A stretch of DNA of 64,000 bases from NCBI RefSeq assembly GCF_947179165.1, contig NC_077243.1, positions 32,936,001 through 33,000,000 of the forward strand. Direction: 5' to 3'. The DNA comes from Solanum dulcamara (lineage: Eukaryota > Streptophyta > Magnoliopsida > Solanales > Solanaceae). The notes beneath the pieces are model-generated. The model had not been told where the DNA came from, did not search any database, and worked only from the letters and a program-made list of their open reading frames with translations. How positions within the stretch are numbered: position 1 is the stretch's first letter; each line of letters opens with the position of its first letter. Below are positions 22,850 through 33,989 of the stretch, piece after piece. The translations under genes were made by a program, and so were the position numbers.

Positions 22850-23060
22850 GTCTCGGGCCGGCTATAATATATGTATATACGATCATATGATATGTGGATC
22901 AGGCCGTCATTCCTCGGCACTATTATTTGATATATATGTATACGGATTAGGCCATCATTCCTCGGCACTAATATATGAGATACAGGTCAGGCCGTCGTTC
23001 CTCGACATTATCATACGATATGTGAATCTAGCCATTATTCCTCGGCGTGTATTTTCTATA
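22850..23060 (+). repeat. Tandem repeat inside the solo LTR, unit about 57 bp
   Basis: Four to five diverged units carry the core AGGCCGTCATTCCTCGGCAC followed by an AT-rich ATATGATATGTG-like spacer. Cores appear near 22900, 22952, 22988 and 23031. This kind of array is frequent in LTRs of solanaceous chromoviruses. It is not a CRISPR array: the spacers are themselves repeats. Confidence 0.75.
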
Positions 23061-24469
23061 TACATGAATCGGGTTGTACGTCCCACAGCGCTAATAATAC
23101 ACAGGTGCTCATGATGACAGTGATGATAGTATGTTTGTCTTTATTTTATAGATGTAGGTACGGTGAAGGGCAAAACGTTATACTTGCCCCTTGCATCCCT
23201 GTTTTAACTATAACTTCTTTATAATGTTGTATGCTTACATACTCAGTACATATTTCGTACTGACGCCCTCTTTCCGGAGGGATGCGTTTCAGGCCCGCAA
23301 GTGCAGACACAGGTTTTGGGAGTCCACCAGCTTAGGATTCCGCTCAGCCAATTTGAAAGAAGTTCCATTATATCGGAGCCTAGTTTTTGGTACTGACCCT
23401 TGGTGTATATATTTACTTTCGTTTATTCAAAGGTACGGCGGGGGCCTTGTCCCACCATATATTATCGTCATTATTCTTAGAGGTTTGTAAATATGGGAGT
23501 GGGTTGTGTATATATGTGTGCTTAATCGTGTTTGTATGAGGTAGGTTTGGGATGTTCCCTCTGTCGTGGCAGCCTTGTCGGCTCGCATGTATGTATATAA
23601 TGGAACAACCCCATATGCTATGATAGCCTCCTCGGCTTATGTGTTATGTTGCCTGAATAATTAGTTGTAGCCTCTCAGGAGATGGTTGGGCTAATACATG
23701 ATCATACGACAGGCTTACTTACAGTTTACAGGTGTATGCACGAGTGTCCAGCTTGGGCACCTGGTCACGGTCCACGAGGTTGGGTCGTGACACCACTAGA
23801 TTTCAACAATTTACCAAATCCTTAGTTTCAATGCTCCGGACTCATCCTGAGTTGGAAAAACACAAACTATATATGGAATATGATTGGAAATGATAATTCG
23901 GACTCAATGGCATGGTTAAAATCTCATAAAAGATCGTTACAATAAAAAGTGGATTCTACCTCCGAATATCAAAATCCATTGAGGGGGTCAAAATGAACCC
24001 GAAAGCCTCGAGAATCAAACAAAAGGTCGTTCTAGACTAAAATCAATATTCCAGAGCTAACCGTGCTGTTAGAATTCCCATCCAAGTACGTTTTTCAAGA
24101 ATATTGACCAAAGTCAAACCTTGGCTTAAAATTCTTCAAATTCTCAACTCAAGGCCTCAAATCTTTGTTACAACTCCAAAATTGATTCCATAAAGTCTCC
24201 TAAGCCAATTTTGACATTTCAGTGCTAGAATCAATGGAATTCCGTTTCGAGAGCAGTAGCTCCGATTGACCCCAAATACCACTTTTTAGTACTTAAAGCT
24301 TATAAAACTCAAAATTTCCAAAGATTTAACTTTTCATGGATTTTCTAAAAATCAACATCCAATACCAATCAGAAACAACTCCACTCCAGGCAACTAAAGG
24401 GAGGGGTAAAATGTTTATTTTACAAAAATTTCAAAAATGACCTTCAGGGTCATTACAACATCCACTACT

Positions 24470-27400
24470 AAAAGAACTTTCGTCCACAAAAGTAAAGACA
24501 AGGGTATACCTGGAGGGTCAAATAAGTTGGGAAACTGCTCCCGCATCTCTTGTTCGATCTCCCATGTAGCCTCCTTGATTGGACGATGGCGCCACTGGAC
24601 CTTAATCACAGGGATGGACTTAGAATAAAGCTGGCGAACATCTCTGGCTAGAATAGCAACCAGCTCCTCAACAAAAGTCAGGCGATCATCCAACTCAACA
24701 GAAGCATACTAAAGCACGTGAGACTCATCTGGAATGTACTGATACAACATAGAAACATGAAAAATAGGGTGTATAGTTGAAAATATTGGGTGGCAAATCC
24801 AACTCATAAGAAACCTCTCCAACTCTCCTCAGAATCTCAAAGGGCCCGATATACCTAAGGCTAAGTTTACCCCACCTGTCGAATCTCATCACTCCCTTCA
24901 AGGGTGACACCCGCAAGAACACCCGATCTCCCACCTCAAAGCGTAAGGGTCGATGCTTGTGATCAGCATAACTCTAGTGCCTACTCTGAGATGTCCTCAG
25001 CCTATCTTGAATAACCCAGACTTTGGCTATGGCATCCCAAAGTAAATCGATATTGTGCGTCCTAGGCTCTGAAGACTTAAACCAGCCAATCGGAGTGCGA
25101 CAACGCCTACCATATAAGGCCTCGAACGGGGCCATCTGAATACTAGAGTGGTAGCTGTTATTGTATGCAAACTCTGCCAAAGGCAAGTACTGCTCCTAAT
25201 GACCCTCGAACTCTAATACACAAGCTCACAGCATATCCTCCAGAACTTGAATAGTATGCTCTAACTTACCGTTGGTATGTGGATGAAATATCGTGCTAAG
25301 ATCAACCCGGGTGCCCAACTCTCTCTGAAAGGCCCTCCAGAAACTGGAAGTAAATTGAGATCCCCTATCTGATATAATGGATATCGGTACCCTGTGCAGA
25401 TAGACTACTTCCTTAATATAGATCTAAGTTAGACGATCTGCAGTAAAAGTGGACCGTACTGGCAGGAAATACGTTGACTTGGTCAATCGATCAACGATGA
25501 CCCAAATACCATCATTAACTATGGATGTTTGAGGCAATCCCATAAAGAAGTCCATGGTAATCCATTCCCATTTCCACTCGGGAATGAGTAATCTCTAAAA
25601 GACTCCATCAAGACACTGATGCTCGGCCTTAACCTGCTGGTAACTTAAATAATGGGATACATACTCAGTTATATCTCTCCTCATACCACACCACCAATAA
25701 TGTTATCTCAAATATCGATACATCTTTGCGGTGCCCGAATGGATAGAGTACCTGGAATCGTGGGCCTCATAAAGGATCAACTGAATAAAGTCTCCAACTC
25801 TAGGAACACAAAAGCGACCATCGAACTGTAGTATCCCATCCGACTCTATAGAAGCCTGGCCACCCTCACCTCATAATACTTACTTTCTAATCTCTACTAA
25901 TGCTTCATCCTCAAACTCCCAGCCATGAATCTGGTCCAGTAGAGATGATCGAGCTCCTATAAAAGCCAAAATCTGTCCGTAATCTTAGATGTCCAACCTG
26001 ACTGTCTGATTAGCCAAAGACTGGATGTCCAAGGCTAGGGGCCGCTTTATAGTAGATAGGTAAGCTAAACTACCCATACTCCTCATCTTTTGGCTCAACA
26101 AATCCGCTACTATATTTTCCTTGCCCGAGTGGTAGAGGATAGAGATGTCATAATCGGCCAGTAGCTCAACCCAGCGCCGCTGTCTACAATTAAGATCCTT
26201 CTAACTCATAATATACTGTAAGTTACGATGATCTATATATATCTCGTAATAGACTCCATCTAAGTTGTACCTCAACATCTTGAGCACAAAAACTACTGCC
26301 GCTAGTTCTAGGTCATGAGTGGGGTAATTGCGCTCATGTACTCTTAACTGTATGGAAGCATAAGTAATAACTCAGCCTCGCTGCGTCAGTACACACCCAA
26401 GACCTACACCAGAAGCATCAAAATATCCCAAAAAGATCTCTTCCTCAACTGGAAAAGTCAGAATAGGAGCGGTGGTAAGCAACTCTTTAAACTTCCGAAA
26501 GCTCAACTTACACTCCTCGAACAACACAAAGGGAACATCCTAGAGGGTCAAATAGGTCAATGGGTCTGCAATGGTGGAGAAACCCTCAATGAATCGTTTA
26601 TAATACCCAGCAAATCCAATGAAGCTCTGAATCTCCATAATAAATGTGGGCCTAGCCCAATCACGAATAGCCTCAATCTTCATTGAATCTACCCTGATAC
26701 CTTATTTGGACATCACATGTCCCAGAAATACCACAGACTCCAACCAAAACTCTCACTTTGAGAATTTAGCATAAAGTTGCTGATCTCTCAAAATCTGGAG
26801 CATAACCCTCAAGTGCTACGCGTGCTCCTCCCTACTCCGCGAGTATACCAGTATATCATCGATGAATACAATCACGAAGAAGTCAAGATAAAGCCTGAAT
26901 ACTAGAGTCATAAGGTCCATAAAAGTTGTGGGGGCATTGGTAAGCCCAAAAGATATCACAAAGAACTCATAGTGGCCATAGCGAGTCCAAAAATTAATCT
27001 TAGAAATGACGGCTTCTCTAATCCGCAATTGGTGGTAGCCAGACCTCAAGTCAATCTTAGAAAATATGATTGTACCCTAAAGCTGGTTGAATAGATCATC
27101 AATACGAGGTATGGGGTAACATTTTTTCACCGTCACCTTATTCAACTGCCTATAATCAATACACATCCATATAGTCTCATCCTTCTTCTTAACAAATAGG
27201 ATAGGTGCACCCCACGGCGACACACTCAGGCGAATAAATCCCTTACCTAGAATATCCTAAAGCTGCATATTGAACTCCTTGAGCTCTGTGGGGGCCATAC
27301 AGTAAGGTGGTATAGAAATAAGCTTAGTGCCCAACTCCAAATATATTGCAAAGTCAATCTCTCTCTAGGGGTAGGCCAGGTAGGTTGGTAGGGAAGACAT

Positions 27401-27900
27401 TAGTATACTCCCTAACCACAGGGACTGAATCAACAGTAGAAGTCTCGTTGGACATAGCACGGACATATGCTAAGTACGCCAAACACCCGGACGCAACTAG
27501 CCTTCGAGCCCGCATAAAGGATATGATCCTAATCGGTGGCGACTATAAATGCCCTGCCATAAGACTAGGGGAATGCCAGGCATGGCTAATATAACAATCT
27601 TGGCGTAACAGTCCAAAACTGCATGATGAGGGTATAGTCAATCCATGCCCAGAATAACATCAAAGTCCAGCATATCAAGTAAAATAAGATCTGCCCAAGT
27701 CTCATGCCCATGAATAGTCACTGCACAGGATCTACAAACCTGATCCACTACTAAAGAATCCCCTACTGGGGTCAAAACATGCAATGAGACCTTAAGTGAC
27801 TCATAAGCAATACCTAAACGTGGAGAAAACTATATAGACACATCAAAATACGTGGAACCAAGATCAAATAAAATTAAAGCAGTCTACTGACAAATAAAGA
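24470..27900 (-). pseudogene. Element B pol: protease, RT, RNase H, integrase, chromodomain
   Basis: In minus-strand order: a protease segment with DLGSTYFDVSI then [11 protein letters not shown] (about 27860-27620); RT with [12 protein letters not shown] and the catalytic [10 protein letters not shown] (FIDD at 26866-26855), where [11 protein letters not shown] is nearly canonical; an RNase H region (about 26500-26080); integrase with an HC-type zinc segment (25720-25640), a WITMDFFMGLPQ core and the AEFAYNNSYHSSIQMAPFEA block (25186-25120); a GPF-type module (24934-24725); and a chromodomain with KVQWRHRPIKEATWE (24620-24570). Stops and shifts occur in every domain. The chromodomain would guide integration to modified chromatin. 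Confidence 0.92.
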
Positions 27901-27959
27901 TAGTGCCTTTGATAACATCATGTGATGCCTCAGCCTCTACCCTTGCCGGAGCAACATAG

Positions 27960-29390
27960 AAGTGCACCTATCAGCCTCCCTCATAAACATTTACCCTACC
28001 ACCTGACCTACCTCTCTGGAAACCTCTTCGAATACCCTACTGACCATCGCTGAAGCTGTGACCTTGATCTATACCTACTGGTGGAGATGGCGCTACTGCC
28101 AACGGTCTAGCCCAACCTAGACACTCCCTAGCCCAGTGCTCTAGTGAGCCACAATCGAAGCATCCTGAAGCTAAGTGACCCATGATAACTCATCCATGGT
28201 AGGAAGGAAGCGGACTTGATCCCCTTCGAGCTCTGTCTGTGGTGAAACCCCCCGAACAGGGCTGACTACCCTCAACTGCTGGCAGGGGGACTGAACCGGC
28301 TGGCTGGACTGACCCTACTGGTACCTATTCTGCTAGAACTGCTGGTGGGGCCTGTCATAACTATTATGTCTTCTAGACTAGGACCCACTGTAGCTACCCT
28401 GATGCCTGGGTCTTTTATCGCTGCCCCATTGGGCCTAATGATGAATAATCTTGATCGTGCGGGTATGATCCACCACATCCAGAAAAGAGAGGCCCGCAGA
28501 AACCAAGTGCTCGGTCCCCAACCTCAGGTAAGGTCTTAATCCGTGCACAAAACATCGTACCCTCTCCTCCTCAGTGAGTAGAATCATAGTGGCATGTCGA
28601 GAAAACTGATGAAATCTAGCCTCTACTCCATAATAGTCATGTGGCCCTGCTCCAATCGAGTAAACTAATCCCAGATTTGGTCCCTAACACTCGTAGGGAT
28701 GTATTAAGTCAGCAAAGCCTCTGAGAACTGGGCCCATGTCAATGGTGGTAACCAGTTGGCCTAAACTGCAAATAAGAGCGCCACCACTGTCTGGCTGCCC
28801 CTCTAAACTGGTGAGTAGTGAAGTCGGCGCCTCTAGACTCCACAATACCCAAGAAATGGAGTTGATCCTGACAGGTAGTTAAGAACTCCATGGCATCTTC
28901 TCCAATGGCTCCAGAAAATATCAAGGGTAATAGCCTCTAAAATACCCCTAACATATTCTGATTCTGTAATGACATCACACCCTCCAGAACTACTGACGGG
29001 GGTGCAACAACTGGTGGAGGTGGTTGAACCTTAGGCACTGGCTAGGCGAGCAGATCCCGCGGTGCTGGTATGTCTGCTACAGAGAGGGGTTTGTGGTACA
29101 ACCCCAATAACCATGAGGAGCTGCACAATCGTTGCCTACACTACTGGGGTCATAACTGGTGCGGCTGGGAGATGTGCTGCTGGTGGTGTCCCCTCCGACT
29201 GAGGAGGAGCGGGAATGTCTTGATGCTCCTCTACCAGCTCCGGCTCTATCTATGGGTCAGGAACTAGTATTGATCCCCTATCTATCCCACGGAGTCAGCC
29301 TCTAGGCCTGCCAGGCCTTGGTGCATCATCACAACTGGTGGTACGACATGTACAAACCATCTTTATGAAAGAGTGGAACAAATGAAATTT
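27960..29390 (-). pseudogene. Element B gag with zinc knuckle
   Basis: A capsid segment at 28960-28739 contains FSGAIGEDAMEFLTTCQDQL and FRGAARQWWRSYL, typical of Tekay-type Gag. Further downstream a knuckle CFDCGSLEHWAREC (CX2CX4HX4C, about 28160-28119) binds RNA in intact elements. A likely start ATG is near 29355. Several stops separate the pieces. The knuckle lies about 260 bases before the protease, as expected in a fused gag-pol frame. Confidence 0.88.
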
Positions 29391-29550
29391 CAGGAAATCA
29401 ATAAGACACAACATTGCTCGAAATGATACAACATAGAGAACATTCTTAATGACATCCTGTAGCCTCCCAAAGATAAGTTACGGACGTCTCCGCACCCACC
29501 CGCGAGACTCTACTAGACGTTAGCTTTGTACAAGTGAGACCAACGAACCA

Positions 29551-29567
29551 GGGGCTCTGATATCAAC
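29551..29567 (-). promoter_or_regulatory. Primer-binding site of element B (tRNA-iMet type)
   Basis: Minus strand reads GTTGATATCAGAGCCCC directly after the 5' LTR end, one base different from the TGGTATCAGAGC sequence complementary to initiator tRNA-Met. It confirms the orientation and the inner LTR border. Confidence 0.85.
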
Positions 29568-29568
29568 T

Positions 29569-32550
29569 TTTCATAACCCAATTTTCCTCAGGTCATGATG
29601 ACACCTACTATAACCCACCAGTAGGTAAGCTAATCCAAAACGTCAAGTAATAGGTTTGAGGGCGAAAACTAAACAAGAGTGGAAAATTATAAAAGTAAGC
29701 AGAAGTAAACTAAAACATGATATAAATAACTAAAGATCCCTCTCAGAACCTGGAAGTCACAAGTATAGAGCTACTAAAAAATAAAAGATGAGTACAAGTC
29801 TCGAAAGTGGACTAGAAATATATACAATAATTGGCTAGTCTCAAAAGGCAAAAGATGGGTCATCCATACTTAAGGAGACAGAAATGATCCAAAAATGCCA
29901 AATGCTCACCCTAGTCTCCGAAGCTGACTGTAACATGCTCGATCTATCCACGACAGTAGCTAGTGCTTGGTCCTACATCATGAAAGTAGATGCAGAGTGT
30001 AGTATAAGTACCAAGACAATAGGTACCCAGTAGGCATCATAGGCCGACTGAGCAGAAAAGGTGAAAACAATATGAAAAAGAGAAATAAGCCTAAAGCTTG
30101 CTAAGTACACAAAATAGCTACAACTACCAAGGCTGGGAACCAAGAATTTGTGATGTCAGGAACCGAAGTATTGTATCATTTCCAAATCCAGAATCTCCAA
30201 AAGTCAATGAACTAGGGGTGCCTTAAGGGTCGAGGCTAGGACTGGGTACCTAGATACTCGCCCTAACATATTGATATGATCGAGGCCAGGACTGGATACT
30301 TGGATGCTCGTTATTCTAACAAGCCAATAGAGGCCGGGGTTGAATACTGGGATGCTCTCCGATAATTTAGAACGGAGGCTGGGATTGGGTACCCGAGTGC
30401 TCACAGATAATTCATCCCCTATTCTGAATATTCTCCTTTCTAACTAGACAGTAACAGTTCTGAGAATCTCTTCCCCAATGTGTCAACTCATATGCGGCCA
30501 AAACTTGAATCAGAGCCGAAGTCAAACGATCACGAAGTCTAGTATTGTCGATAAATCTCGAAGTCATGGTTATATCGAGTTATGGATGAGGGTGTTATTA
30601 AGAGCAAGGGTATCGCCTAGCTAAGGCCAACTACTAAGAACTAGCCCGCTACTCCATTCTATAAGAATCTAAGTCCGTCAGAGCGACGCTGGGGCAACTA
30701 AAATAGGTTTACAACCTATAATAAGGCCAACATACTCCATAATATCAACAATATTCGCATTCAACTCTTCTTATAATATTAACAATTAACTATAGGACAC
30801 GCATACTTCCAAAATACTCGAAAAAACTCGATAACAAGTCTAAAGCATGATTTCTAACACCTAAGATATATCATTAATCTACCCAACCCAAATTCCAACT
30901 ATTTCAACATGCTTTCACACATTCCATCTCAATCTAAAGAAAGTAAAATCATAGCCTACCTGTAGGCTGAACACGTGAGCTCCAAATCACAGTGCCGGAG
31001 CCTTTCCCTTTCGAGCGATCTCAAAATGCTATCATGCTATCAAAAATAGAAGCACAACATCGATATTGTCATTTAAACACTAATTTTATAATTTTTGGAG
31101 ATGGACTAATTTCTGGATCTAAAACGAAGAATGTGGGACCAGTATCGGAATTTCATATTTGACCTCCAAAATAAATTATTAACGTCACCTCTAGCTCATA
31201 AATCATATTTATAACATAATTCAATATAGAAAAATAACGCAAGACGATCAAATAATCTATTCCCACATTTTTAAACTAAAAAAACAAACAAGGCAGCCTC
31301 TTTACGTGTTAATATCTCAAAAATAAAACTCTCCCAATCAAAAAAAAATTATATCATGATGTTTTTTGCGAAAAAACACACAATCTAGCCTCAAGAATTA
31401 CTAAAAATGGAGTTATATTGACCAAGATACACTCTTCCATAATTCAACAAAATATAACTCCGAAAATCACTAAATTTGCAGCTAAAAATTGATTTCTTAC
31501 CTCGAACTATGTGCCAAAAGCAGATTCTGATACCTCCACGATGTTCTCCTCAAACTTTCATGCAAGATAGCCTCTGGATTCACCCAAATTGGAGTCAAAA
31601 TGAGCGAGAACCAGCCTCTCAAAGATCAACACAATTCTAACTCGGAAACGTAACAACCAGCTGCTAAATTCAAAGTTTTACCTCAAACAAAGACTCACCT
31701 CGAGATTCCGAGCTCACTAAAAGATTTCCCATGAAATTCTATTGAATTTGGACCTTTAGATCGTCAAATTTGAGCTTGAAATGAAGGAGAAATCGAGGTA
31801 TGAAGTGAAATTAATTTCCAAGTAAATATTGAAATTGATTGCTTTAATAGAGGTGAGGGTGCACCATATACGGTGCACCAGCGCTCCACCAGATTTTAAC
31901 AATTTACCAAATCCTTGGTTTCGACACTCCAGACTCATCTCGAGTCAGAGAAATACAAACCATATATATAATATGATTGGAAACGACAATTCGTACTCAA
32001 AAGCGTGGCTAAAATTATCATCAGAGATCGTTACAATAAAAAGTGAGTCCCACCTCCGAATATCGAAATCCACTAAGGGGGTAAAATGAACTTGGAAGCC
32101 TTGAGAATTGAAAAAAAGGTCGTTCTAGACTAAAATCATCATTCTGGAGCTAACCGTGTTGTCAGAATTCTCATCCAAGTGCATTTTCCAAAAATGTTGA
32201 CCAAAATCAAACTTTGGCTTAAAATTCCTCAAATTCTCAATTCAAGACCTCAAATCTTCGTTAGAAATCCAAAACTAATTCTGTAAATTCTCCTAAGCCA
32301 ATTTTGATATTTTAGAGCTGCTGGAATTGACGAAATTCCGTTCTGAGATCTGTAGTTTCGATTGACCCAAAATACCACCTTTTAATACTTAAAGCTTATG
32401 AAAACTCAAAATTTTCAAAGACTTAGCTTTTCATAGGATTTTCTAAAAATCAACACTCGGTACCAATCAGAAACGACTCAGGACAACTAAAGAGAGGGGT
32501 AAAATGGTAATTTTATAAAAATTCCAAAAATGACCTTCAAGGTCATTACA
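29569..32550 (-). repeat. 5' LTR of element B
   Basis: This 2982-bp copy is the direct counterpart of 18370-24457. It starts on the minus strand with TGTAATGACCTTGAAGG and ends at the primer site. It lacks the solo LTR insertion, which made the insertion and its target duplication visible. It shows about 165 bp of deletion near 30090. Degenerate GGGTACC-containing tandem units recur at about 30225-30410. Confidence 0.93.
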
Positions 32551-32555
32551 CATAC

Positions 32556-33625
32556 CCACATGGCACACTATTTACACCATTATTGATATAATACTTGGTA
32601 ATTCTGCTTCCACATAGTTTTATCTTTATCTTATCTGATAATCTTGCTTTCGAAACCAAGTCTAGGTATCAAAGTTGTGCAGTGCAATGGAATCAAAACT
32701 CATTCCCGAATCATCGTCTTCATACGGATCTTGAGCGTCTTGATAATATGAACGATTTCTATAGGAATCCTCTTCTCCTAAACTTGGAGTTGCGCTTGCA
32801 CTATTACCCTCATTTGGACTTGGAGTTTGTCTTGAACATTAATTCCATTTGGGACTAATCCGTCTGTGTTAGGACTTGGGTTCTCTTTACTAACAACATG
32901 CTTATCCTGTCCTTGATTCTGGAAAAATTGTTCTAAAGCCTATTTTATTATAGATTCTATTTTTTGATTTTTTTTCTTTTTTGAAACTATACTTTTCTTG
33001 TCTTTCTGAAATAACTATTTAGGTAGTCTTCTTCTTGATGAAGAGCATCCTTCATCCTCACTTTTTGGCAAAGTGATAGTCATTAACAGATTTGATAGGT
33101 CTTTACTGATTACCGTTTGAATCGGACTAGCTGTATCTACATCTGATACAGTGAATTTCTTAGCATTCACTGGGGAACACACACCCTTCTTATCAATTTT
33201 GTCTTGAGATGAAAAACTCGAGTCTGGAGTCTGAGTGCTGGCATCGGTCTGAGAGGTAGACTTACTCTAGAGTACCTTGATTTGGTCTATTTGTCTGATA
33301 TTTTCTTGAAGGATGGTTTCATTTTTAGCATTAATTCTTTTGAAAGCCTCGATCATGGAAGAACAATGATCACAAAAAATTATTTTGAATGTATCTTTCT
33401 GGATGTTATATTGGGGGACTTGGTTTGGGCTTTGTCTGAGGGCTGGAGAGATATAATAATTTGTCCCAAGAACTCCCCTGGTGTAATCTAAAGCTTCGTT
33501 AAAATTATTAAAATCTTTAAAGAGTGGGTTTTTAACCCCATTTATAGAGTCTACTACTTCAATCCAAGTCTGAAAAACACCATTAGTCTTTCCATGTATG
33601 ACCACATATATTTAAATTTATTTTC
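32556..33625 (-). pseudogene. EPRV viroplasmin/transactivator-like gene remnant
   Basis: The minus-strand stretch starting near 33620 has the Caulimovirus viroplasmin-domain form: YVVIHGKTNGVFQTWIEV followed by NGVKNPLFKDFNNFNEAL (open from 33605 to 33267). This fold, related to the RNase H1 N-terminal domain, belongs to the inclusion-body/translation-transactivator protein, whose role in infected cells is reinitiation of translation and virus factory formation. The downstream part (33260-32600) is acidic and Ser-rich with several stops. The reading stops at the gypsy B insertion point (32551). It is a broken copy; the location after RT-RNase H matches caulimovirid gene order. Confidence 0.72.
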
Positions 33626-33989
33626 TCGACATTTGTCTGAAAAAATATTGGCATAATGCATTTATTACGGCAATAAAATATTTAGTATCTTTTTTATTGT
33701 ATGTTATCCATAAATTGTCTATCAAACATTTTTTAGTTTTATCTAGGGTACAGTCTGGTAGTATTCTAAACGACAAGTTACATTGTGGATAAAAAATTAG
33801 ATTGAACTTACCAAAATAATTTTTTCCATCATTTCTACCAAACTTTGGGGTCTGAAATTTATATTACCTAACAAAGTCTGAGCGCATGAGTCTGGAGTTG
33901 GAACTATGCTCTTGCCTTTGTCTGCTGACTGTTGGCCAGTTGATCTCATGCTGAAATAAATGTTATATTAGTTATTTTTAAGTTGTAAT

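Larger units (their letters stand above)
20935..23792 (+). repeat. Solo LTR of another gypsy family inside the element B LTR
   Basis: Comparison of the two element B LTRs shows 2858 extra bases here. The insert is flanked by CCACC (20930-20934) and CCACT (23793-23797), a one-mismatch 5-bp target duplication. It starts TATTATGCCCCGTAC and ends GGGTCGTGACA, an LTR-like form with the first G mutated. It has no coding sequence, primer site or second LTR, so it is best read as a solo LTR left by recombination between two LTRs. It holds a CACGTG palindrome array (21407-21486), a TATA-like TATATACATG at about 21507-21516, and a set of tandem units of about 57 bp (22850-23060). Confidence 0.85.
18370..24457 (-). 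repeat. 3' LTR of element B, interrupted by a solo LTR
   Basis: LTR sequence occupies 18370-20934 and 23793-24457, about 3.2 kb in all. It begins on the plus strand with TATCACAACTCGATTTTCC and ends with GGGTCATTACA, matching the other copy at 29569-32550. Compared with that copy it keeps about 165 bp near 18905-19070 that the other has lost. A set of degenerate tandem units of about 57 bp, each with GGGTACCC-like cores, lies at about 19190-19460. Confidence 0.92.
18370..32550 (-). mobile_element. Ty3/gypsy element B, chromodomain (Tekay-like), complete but inactive
   Basis: The element is bounded by the direct duplication CATAC at 18365-18369 and 32551-32555. On the minus strand it starts TGTAATGACC (32550 downward) and reads 5' LTR, tRNA-iMet primer site (29567-29551), gag, protease, RT, RNase H, integrase, chromodomain and 3' LTR. 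The 3' LTR is enlarged by a nested solo LTR at 20935-23792; without it the element is about 11.3 kb. The chromodomain and 3-kb LTRs place it with chromoviruses of the Tekay/Del type. Many stops break pol. The LTR pair differs by roughly 8% in the short stretches I compared by eye, suggesting an old insertion. It lies within the pararetrovirus. Confidence 0.93.

Noticed and set aside
22850..23060. Possible CRISPR-like array
   Set aside because: Units are diverged, spacers are also repeated, and the genome is a plant; it is an LTR tandem repeat.
24437..24628. Plus-strand frames over the element B chromodomain and gag (also 27346-27594, 28345-28539, 29070-29267)
   Set aside because: They are antisense to recognised minus-strand pol and gag domains.
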